From Phanerochaete sordida (lineage: Eukaryota; Basidiomycota; Agaricomycetes; Polyporales; Phanerochaetaceae): a DNA stretch of 64,000 nucleotides. Every line of letters starts with the position of its first letter. Within the stretch, counting starts at the first letter, position 1. This document shows positions 57,001 through 64,000 of this stretch, in pieces. The DNA is taken from contig BPQB01000072.1 in NCBI GenBank assembly GCA_019973155.2, positions 115,925-179,924 on the forward strand, in the 5' to 3' direction. The notes beneath the pieces were generated by a model. That model saw only the letters and a program-made list of their open reading frames with translations. It was not told where the DNA came from and searched no databases. The translations under genes and the position numbers were made by a program.

Positions 57001-57455
57001 CGCGCAGCAGCACACCGTCCCACCCCTCTACAACACCTGCAGTGCCCGCTTCTCCACCGCATGAATCTCCTCTGCTCGATGGCACCACGGGCCCACCTAG
57101 CCCCGGGCCGTCCATACCATTCCAAGAAGACCCCGGACTGCAGCAGAGCCGGACGCAGCGAGAGACAGAAGCCGCCACCTCGTGGAGACGGCTCGTCGCG
57201 CTGCCGTTCGTTGCGGTGTCCCACGTCGCGCAGTGGTGGACCTCGCTCGCAGAGCGCGCTGCAGCAGCGAGTGGCGCTTCACAGCCGCCGGTCGGCGAGG
57301 ATATAGCCATGCAGGACGTTGAGGCGGCGGCAGGCGACCGTGCAGGGCATTCTGGCTTGCAAGCGGAGGATAGGCGGAGTGAAGGGGGTTCTGAAGGAGT
57401 GGTAGAAGACCCTGACTCGGCAATGGTGCTGTATGGTGATTCAAACGTGGTCTAG
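54016..57455 (+). pseudogene. DUF6535 gene copy 5 with one-base frameshift
   Basis: Exons 54016-54333, 54379-54498, 54555-56365 and 56425-57455 match genes 3 and 4 in phase and splice sites. One extra base at about 55805-55822, inside GAACCTACCCTTCGATGC, shifts the frame. Upstream the protein reads to ECAESGCNPPLEP and then ends at 55895. Downstream the homologous frame resumes with FDAQDCCTAYLVAWRTILL and stays open to the normal stop at 57455. Head, four helices and the PREN/RQDRIEAWESW loop are intact. Without the extra base it would resemble its paralogues throughout. A sequencing error is a fair alternative. If real, the product would be about 590 residues and lack the C-terminal domain. 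Confidence 0.8.
55218..55361 (+). repeat. 36-bp coding minisatellite, four copies
   Basis: Four in-frame units of 36 bp encode WAEPPQDQDDAP, WAEPLQDQNDAP, WAEPLQEQDDVP and WAEPLQEQYDAP, just after membrane helix 4 of gene 5. Gene 3 has a single unit (WAEPPQKQDDTP) and genes 1, 2 and 4 have none. Confidence 0.9.
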
Positions 57456-57544
57456 CCTGCTTCCTGGATTTTGTAACCTCCGATCTTGTTTCATGGATTT
57501 GTATTTATGAGCTTCGTACAACGCCGTGTACAGTCTCTAGGAAA

Positions 57545-58744
57545 ATTATGATATACGTACGCTACAGCGATACCGCGCGCGGCCACCGGGCGCGCTCGAG
57601 ATCGCCCAGAAGACTCTGCGCTTCGTGCTGCGTGCTGCGTATCTGCGCGTCGCTCGCCCGAACGCGCTGTCTGTACCATTCCGCGAACAATCCTGGATCA
57701 TTCCTGCGGGTGAGACGGGGTCAGCTCCAGCGCAAGTACGAAAATGCGAGTGCACGTACACGCGTTTCGCGAAGCGCTTCTTTGAGGGCGGCATCGCGAG
57801 CGTGGCGAATGGGCCGCGTCAGCTCGTGCACAGATGATCTGTACGCGGATCAACAGATACGTACGCTGTCAGGGTCAGGCAAGCGCACCTCGATAATCCA
57901 TAGATACTCGTTATCCGCTGCGTCCGTCTGTGCAAACGCTGCCGTATTGATAGACTATCTTCTGTCAGTAATCAAACTCTAGAGCACCGCAAGAACGCAC
58001 GTAACGCGATGTCCTGCGTGCGCGCGTCGACGACTCGACGTGCGGGCGAGCACTGGAATGCAGCGGACCGCATCACCAGGTCTTCGCGCACGCCGCACAC
58101 GATCTGCTGATTGTCTGCGCAGGCGCTACTATGGACGGCCTGCAGCGCCATAATAATGAACTACAGTCTGTTGGCGATGTGCCGTCAGGCCTGTATCCGG
58201 GCTGCGATGATGAAATGAAACTGGATGCAGACATTATGTGGCATACCTTCCAGAGCTGTATCAAGGCGGACAATCGATAGCTCTTGAAGGGGTTGCGCGT
58301 TAGGGCTAGGACGCGGAGCTCTCGAGTCTTGGCAACGTCGAGATCCGGGCAGATGTTCGCGCTAGACCAGGCGTAAGTCAGCCGCGAGATGTAATGCATA
58401 TGAAAGGGAACCTCACTCGACTGGTGCAGCTGCAAACCGCCGCGTTTGGCCCAATTTGCATGAGCTAGATAATTTTCAAGGCCACGGGAGCAAGGGCTAC
58501 ACGAGGTCCAAATGTTTTCTGAGAGACACAAACCTATCGGGAATATCAGCTGGAAGAGCAAGCAACTCGATACAGCCTACCTCAGACGTTCGCAGAGGAG
58601 CAGATTGGTAGGCAAGGCTTTGCCTGCGTCCAGACAGGCAGACAGGTCATCGCGCTGCTCGGCGAGAGCGATGGGCACGATGTGAAGCATGTGAAGGACG
58701 GCTCCGACTGGAAGCGACGGTCTGCTCACCGTGGTAGGAGACAT
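57545..58744 (-). pseudogene. family B remnant of unit 5
   Basis: Tail to tail with DUF6535 gene 5. Exon 1 from 58744 is open (MSPTTVSRPSLPVGAVLHML, IALAEQRDDLSAC) but has a small insertion in the F-box-like helix. Exon 2 (about 58500-58420) keeps LAPVALKII then a stop. TRELRVLALTRN and LSALIQL remain in exon 3 near 58330-58260. The 3' exons resemble unit 2 closely (CGAGTGCACGT, TCGCGAAGCGCTTCTT). Confidence 0.65.
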
Positions 58745-59099
58745 CGCTCGGAATCTTCCGACGAGGCTGGTGCTCGAAGACGTCCGAGTGCTGTCCGGGC
58801 AGGAGGCGCCGCGCGACCAAAAGCGGCGGCTTGTCATTCGAGGAAGGTGCTGTTCGCCGGCAGGCGCACCACGGTCACGTGTATGCCGTCGGTTCCGAGA
58901 CGCGCGCTACCTGGGCGGGCTCTGCGACCAACGGCCATGTCTCCGTCACATCCCTGTCTTCCGTCCGACCGGCCCAGGGCCACAGACCTTGACCTGTTCT
59001 ATCTCGACATCCTGTGTCTCCTTGATTACAAATCGACCACCACCGGCTGTGCCTAAGCGTCGTCCTCGCGCCCCAAAGCCTCGGCACGTCGACATTCCC
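58745..59099. other. B-upstream segment, shortened
   Basis: About 58745-58890 keeps the beginning and end of the family B upstream block, but the CCATTTG part is deleted relative to other units. No gene. Confidence 0.3.
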
Positions 59100-60130
59100 A
59101 CCTATGCTGCGAATCGGGCCATTGTCTGGCTAGTCCTGTGCCTCTACGCAGTGCCATCCTACGGGCGTAAGTAGCCTCCAGCGAATTTACACAGGTGATG
59201 CGCTCGAATATAGTCCGGTGCGTCTGGTGCTTATCCACGCTGCTTTGCTCTCATGCTGTGGTACAGATGCTGTTTTACGACCTTTGAAGATCTTAAAAAG
59301 CATCAGACCGAGTATGACGGAGAAGAAAAGAGACGGTGCGCGGGCTGTATGCTCCTCATATACGTGCGCATGCGTTTTGCTGGCAATATCGTAGCTCACT
59401 GTCCGCGCCTTCCTAGGCCGCCTATGCACCTGATCCCCGCCCATCGAGCGAACGTCGAATTCCCCATCAGGTACGAGTCCATGAGAACGCAGCCGCCCTG
59501 GCTTTGTCGCCACAACCCTTGCCATCCATGCTGTATCCCTAATATCCCGCCACTCCACCGATCGCCGAATCCGATTCCCCTCTCGCAGCTCTCCACGTCG
59601 TCTCCGTGCTTTCTGGCAGCGGCCCCCCTCTCTCGAGGGATCGGATGCGAGACTACCTCCAGCGAAGGGCGCCTCATTCCAAACTATTCAAGTGCATGCG
59701 ATATGTCAGGTAGTCAGAACCTCGCAAGAAGCAGCAATGAGATGAAGCACTCCTTCGACATATACTCAAGGGGCTGCGCTCCAATCGACGCTACGCCGGC
59801 TCGGCGCCGCCGACGTCCCATCTCGTGCGCCCTGTGCCCCGCGCCAGGTCGCCCAAGGTCGCCAGTCACCAGACGCGGAGGGCTTCGGGCCTCGAGGACT
59901 ATTGGGCGACGCGAGGAAAAGAGGGCAGGACGTCGGTCGAGACGTCGACGAAACGCACTTTGCGTGCCAGCAGCTGGTGCGTCTCCTTTTGCCGGAAAGC
60001 ATCATCGCCGTTGACGTGCTCGTCGACGTTCCGAACCCCTCAAGTGCGCCCTGGCCACGACTCGCAGAACCATCGCCGCCACCGACGCACTAAGGTGTGA
60101 AAGAAGTCCGCTCGCCCTCGGCTTCCCTTA
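59100..60130 (+). pseudogene. block C remnant, unit 5
   Basis: Aligned to the other C blocks by the donor-like GGGCGTAAGTAGCCTCC near 59162, a degraded YRCCFTTFEDLKKH segment near 59255, the CTTCCTAGGCCGCCTATGCACC motif near 59408 and VDVLVDVPNPS near 60010. More diverged and rearranged than in units 2-4. Confidence 0.35.
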
Positions 60131-61060
60131 CGTACACCGCGCGTTAGCGACGTGACCTGCGACTCAGCTCGCCGCAAAGCGCCCCCTTCTTCCAACTCTT
60201 TAGCGCAGTCCCGTACACCCACTGTTTACGCTACATCACCGCAAGCTCCGCGCCGCCATCGCTGCACATCTGGCACCTTCTGCACCTATCCCCGACCTGG
60301 CGCGCACGCCTCTAGCTCGTGCGCCACGACCGGCCATACGCGCCGTCGCACGAAGACAGGACCGCCGGACTCGAACACGAGCATGTCTGCCGGCTGTGCC
60401 TCGCAGATCTCGAGGACAAGACCGCGCGGAAAGATCTGTCCTACGAAGGCAAGCTCGAGGTCTGAGCACCATGCCTGCGCTGCCGTTTGACGCCATGTAC
60501 GGGCTGCTGGCGTTCGAAGACATGCCACGCGGACGAGCGGAGTCGTGCAGGTGATGGAGGCCGACTTGGAACGCTTGGATGTGTACGCGAGGCGATGCAC
60601 TGGAGAATGCTGGACAGCGATTGCTCCCGTTTGGCGAACATGAGGGACCAGGTGCGTTCCTTCAGCCGTGTCTCCGCGAGCCGGGGCTCATATTCGCGCA
60701 GTGTAACCAACTTGACTGGTTATCCTGGATGACTCTGAAAGCCTCCAGGCGCGCGAAGGCCATGGAGAGAGCGCACGCTCCCGCGACGCATGCTATAGCC
60801 ACGCACATTCTCGCGACTCGGAACTAGCTGCTTCAGATCAAGGCCTTCCTTTTAAGAGACGAATGTCGCGGTCAGCTTCGATCATGAATATCAACAGGAT
60901 GCGCCACGGCGCGTCCGCTGCGGGACAACTCTCCTCGTGTCCATCCAGTCGACGGGCTTTTGTGCTTATCCCGTATTGGTCGTCGAGGCGGGTTCCAATG
61001 AAATCCTGCCTACGGTCGCGCTATCGCGCGGACCCCTCGGAGAAGGTTGAAAAGGGCACA
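60131..61060 (+). pseudogene. block D remnant, unit 5, truncated
   Basis: Good pieces are LVRHDRPYAPSHEDRTAGLE then HVCRLCLADLEDKTARKDLS (about 60315-60455, ended by a stop), and MPALPFDAMYGLLAFEDMPR near 60472. Then MLDSDCSRLANMRDQ lies before a GTGCGT donor at about 60650. A last trace, GTCGCGCTATCGCG with CCCCTCGGAGAAGG near 61014-61047, corresponds to the ALSRGPLGEG part of unit 2. The block stops abruptly there. Confidence 0.4.
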
Positions 61061-61290
61061 CTTCCATGACAGGTCGTGGACGGTTCTGGCGTCGAGCTTG
61101 CCGAGGCTTCGAAAGAGCAGAGCAGAACGCAGGTGTCGGCTTAGGAGGACTGCGGAGTGCTTCTGACTGCGCCCCGACGAGCGGGTCGTCGAGATACCGC
61201 AGGAGCGACGGGCATGACGCATGTTGTGGAGGATTTTTCACAGGCATACGACGCGTCGTTGCAGTGGCGGACATGTTCTGGCATCATCTG
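61061..61290 (-). pseudogene. isolated first exon of a family B gene
   Basis: The minus-strand frame contains LLRYLDDPLVGAQSEA (about 61195-61145), matching LAEYLDDLLVGAQSGA of the intact copies. No following exons are present: the plus-side neighbour is block D. The conserved family B upstream block follows on the correct side (61291-61500), so an exon plus promoter was moved or left behind at a breakpoint. Confidence 0.55.
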
Positions 61291-62205
61291 TCCAGTATGG
61301 GGCTCGAGGAGGCTCGAGCGGAAAATACTGATTGTCTCGATTCGAAATGCGACCGAAAGCAGGATGCCGAAGCGTGCCGGACGCCACCACGGGTGCACTC
61401 TACTCCATTTCAGGCAGCTGCTGTGGGTTGGCAGAGATCACGCGCCAGACGTTCCGACAACGCGCGCCTACTCGATCCGGCTCCACAGCCAACGGCCATG
61501 TCACCAATGCATTTAACCTGTCCCTCGTCTCGTCTCAAGCCTTACGGCTGTCTCAAAAGAGATTTTCGAGGCTGTTCGACCCCACATCAGTCTAAGAGAG
61601 CCGGATCCAGGCCTCCTCTCCGTCTACACAACGGCAAAAACTCTGCCCATGCTCACCAGCTCGCGCCTCTGCACAACCTGAGGCTGGGACTTGGAAGTAT
61701 ATCGGTAGAGGATGCAGCATAGTGCACTGTATGGTGCGTCGGATGCTCATCTGCGCTACTCGGAGCTCACGTTATGCAGAAGCCATCGGACGGGCTTTGG
61801 CTCTGAGCAAGGAGCGGTTCAATCGTGAGGCTCAACGTAGCGAAGGCGAGGCGGAGCCCTGTCTAAGTATTTCAGTCTTTGGTGCTCGTGCGTATGCATC
61901 TTCCTCTTTGAATGCTGGCTCGCTTACCGTGCCTCGATAGAGCTGCGTTTCCGGCGCGTTCCTGCCCGCGTCCGCCGTGAAACCGTCCACACGCTCGTTT
62001 GGACCGGACAGGGGACGACACCTGATCTACACACCTGATTATCCTCACCGGCGCGCACTCGCTGCCTCAACCTCGCTCGATGCCGGAGATCATGACGTCG
62101 CCCCGGCGCTTTTCGGCATTCGAACGTTCATTCCCGGTACTCTGTCGAAGTATTGGACCCGAGACCATCTCAAGCGGAGGTCCGTCGTCAACTAGACTGA
62201 CTGGA
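61291..62205. other. B-upstream block followed by sequence without a clear gene
   Basis: 61291-61500 matches the family B upstream blocks (GCCGGACGCCACCACGG, CTCCATTTCAGG). From 61500 to 62205 there are only short frames; I see nothing I can support. Confidence 0.35.
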
Positions 62206-62350
62206 GCGTGCTTGTGCTTCTCCAGGTCGCTGTAGTTGCGGTCCTCTTTGGACTCTCGGAGATGTCACCGTCATCGTCGCCACCGCGCTCCTCGCCCTCG
62301 TTGTGGCATTATTTTATTGTTCTATCAAGCTCTCAAGGTGCTGCCGAGAC
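62206..62350 (+). other. possible exon with a single membrane helix
   Basis: After a CTTCTCCAG acceptor near 62226 one frame reads CSCGPLWTLGDVTVIVATAL followed by LALVVALFYC and SIKLSRCCRDKF, then a stop near 62350. The shape is a typical transmembrane segment with a basic inner end. No partner exons were established, so it is only a candidate fragment. Confidence 0.3.
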
Positions 62351-62628
62351 AAGTTCTAGCAGAGATTCCCGCGGGAGGCGTAGCGAGGCGACGCGCGTCG
62401 TCACAAACCGTACAGCCGGAACACATGTTCACGATACTGAGGTCTGCGTGATATCGTGCCTGATCTGCAGCGTCGGAGTTGCCCTTTCAAGCACAACGTC
62501 GTGTCCCAGGTCGTCCGGAGCAGCTCTTCATCAAACTTCGAGTTGTGGGCTTTGAAGACTGCCAGAGCGCACTACACACCGGCAACCAGTGCGTAGCTTC
62601 CCTCTCTCCAAATAACATCGCTTAACAC

Positions 62629-63480
62629 GTGCTTCTAGCCGTCTACCACTTCTCCATCCGCATACATGCACATGTCCGGGCCCAGCAGCCGTCGTATCAC
62701 GCTCACGGTCGCCCAGACGCGAAAGACCGCGCGACGACCGGCTGCACTGAGCTCCCCACAGGCACGGGACCAGAGTTGGACCAGAGAGCCCTCGCCGCAC
62801 GATCGCGTCACCCTCGCGTTTCTGAACTGCTTTCTCTCCTACGCCGCTGGACGTCGCGACTGGAAGCCGTGCTGCATGGCGTTCCGCGTCCGGCTTCGCT
62901 GCGCCACTGTCGGATGACTGTAGACGAGCCCGAGGCCCTCTCCCGCAAGGTGGTCGGAAATGCGCGCAGCCTCGCCGTGCCCGTGCACCTGCACGACGGC
63001 ATGTTGACGAAGATGCCCGAGGGAGCCTGAGAGCGTGCTTTGCGTGTGAAAGGACACCTATACGCAGATCCGTAGGCTAGTGCCGAAGCGACATAGACAA
63101 GGTATGTCCTTCGTGATGATCGATGTCAGTGGCCCTCCGCTCACTCTAGTCTCACAGCCCTGCAGGGCGGATATCATAGCGAGCCTCGCTCCCGCGCGCC
63201 GAGGTACAGAGGCGCACTTCATGCGCTGGATGAACTGGAGAGATGCTTCAAGGAGGTCGCGGACGCCGAGGAAAGCTGCGACCTCGCGCATGGAGCGCCT
63301 TCGCCGCGGTCCCGCGAGTCCGCTACGAGGCCGTGTACTTCACCGATCTGCACCGCGTCGTCGGGCTGCCGCCAGCCTGGGAAGACAGGAGGCGATTCCC
63401 ATGCCGCAGCCTATCAGCTGGTCCAGAACGCGCGCCGCCTCACTGTGCGCATGCACCTGCGCGACGCTAGCTTTGTGGAG
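62629..63480 (+). pseudogene. two related fragments of an F-box/LRR-like gene
   Basis: About 62820-63028 encodes LEAVLHGVPRPASLRH and VVGNARSLAVPVHLHDGMLT. About 63320-63480 encodes RYEAVYFTDLHRVVGL and AYQLVQNARRLTVRMHLRDA in a different frame. The two share the pattern (Y/L)EAV, (V)xNARxL(A/T)V, HLxD. This resembles the post-F-box region of many agaricomycete F-box proteins. Frames are broken between the parts; a functional gene is not established. Confidence 0.35.
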
Positions 63481-63873
63481 ACGCCACAAGAGCGCGTGCT
63501 CTGCGGTGCGAGCAAGGGCGTCCGCAATTGGGCTCGCGGGCTATGGTCGAAGGGGCATAGACCAGGCGCGTCGTCCTGCCACGGTCGATACCGGCCGCCT
63601 TCATTCCCATCTCGCACACTTGCAGGATAAACATCAAAAAGTGCTCCGCTTGCGAGCACCAAGGCGCACTTCATGTGTCCAATGGATCGGAGCGATGTTT
63701 TAGGGAGGTCGCAGATGGCGACCGGACGCCTGGTACGTGTTGTCGTCCGATCTTTGGAGCGTGTGTGTTGCGGACTGAGGGTACAAACGCGGCACGAGGG
63801 ACGACAGACGGGGACGACGACGACGAGGCGCGGCGGAGCGAGTCACGCAGCGACGCACAACTTATTCAGCTGT
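63481..63873. other. no supported gene
   Basis: Short overlapping frames only. No clear splice-compatible exons or repeats were seen. Confidence 0.25.
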
Positions 63874-63950
63874 CTGTCCGTATTGACCAAGATAACATTA
63901 GCATAGTAAACTACCATACAACGGAGACTTACCTGTCCGTATTGACCAAG
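63874..63950 (+). repeat. 18-bp direct repeat pair near window end
   Basis: CTGTCCGTATTGACCAAG occurs at 63874-63891 and again at 63933-63950, 59 bases apart. A TATATATAC element follows near 63987-63995. Significance unknown; it could be the start of a repeat or promoter continuing beyond the window. Confidence 0.6.
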
Positions 63951-64000
63951 AGGTCGAGATGACGGACAGGCTACAGGAGCAGGGGTATATATACTACTGA

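Noticed and set aside
1..64000. CRISPR array, bacterial operons or prophage
   Set aside because: Spliced genes and fungal families show a eukaryotic origin. No spaced short direct repeats of CRISPR type were seen.
1..64000. tRNA or rRNA genes
   Set aside because: No segment with recognisable tRNA A/B boxes in cloverleaf context or rRNA conserved cores was noticed by eye. A covariance-model scan would be decisive and was not possible.

Overview
The window looks like an accessory, repeat-driven region of an agaricomycete (basidiomycete) nuclear genome, possibly a polypore-type fungus. The evidence is four-helix membrane proteins of the DUF6535 type (a family I know only from Agaricomycetes), many short introns of about 45-60 nt with GTRNGT donors, GC-rich genes, and no bacterial gene organisation. 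No housekeeping gene is recognised.

The main structure is a decaying tandem array. A DUF6535 gene on the + strand is followed, tail to tail, by a minus-strand gene of a second family (family B, F-box-like N-terminus). Behind the pair come four further plus-strand blocks, here called C, D, E and F. DUF6535 genes start at 29, 12737, 24076, 36594 and 54016, with a sixth relic at 7840-8470. Units 2 and 3 are 11.3 and 12.5 kb. Unit 4 is 17.4 kb because it carries three insertions. Unit 5 breaks off at about 61060.

Unit 1 (1-12736) has DUF6535 gene 1, a 5'-truncated family B copy, an intact plus-strand family B gene (4410-5672), two intact minus-strand family B genes (5991-7320 and 8641-9943), the DUF6535 relic and a decayed F block. 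Unit 2 (12737-24075) has an intact DUF6535 gene, a decayed B copy and all of blocks C-F. Unit 3 (24076-36593) is the same, with a 1.05 kb inverted-repeat transposon in block F. Unit 4 (36594-54015) has an intact DUF6535 gene, a decayed B copy, blocks C-E, and an F block split by a 2.4 kb inverted-repeat element, a 1.16 kb AT-rich insertion and a 2.15 kb insertion upstream of gene 5. Unit 5 (54016-61060) starts with a DUF6535 gene broken by one inserted base, then a decayed B copy and partial C and D. It joins a stray B first exon and unrelated plus-strand remnants to the window end.

Four DUF6535 genes and three family B genes give uninterrupted spliced reading frames by hand reconstruction. 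The others carry stops, frameshifts or lost splice sites. The copies are mosaics: the last exons of genes 2 and 3 are almost identical while their third exons differ, and genes 3 and 5 share a nearly identical promoter and 5' half. This suggests continuing duplication and gene conversion. The repeated association of a four-helix membrane protein with a convergent F-box-like gene is the most interesting feature. A joint role, for example in membrane protein turnover or recognition, is only inference. All gene models were spliced by eye; no alignment or database search was run.
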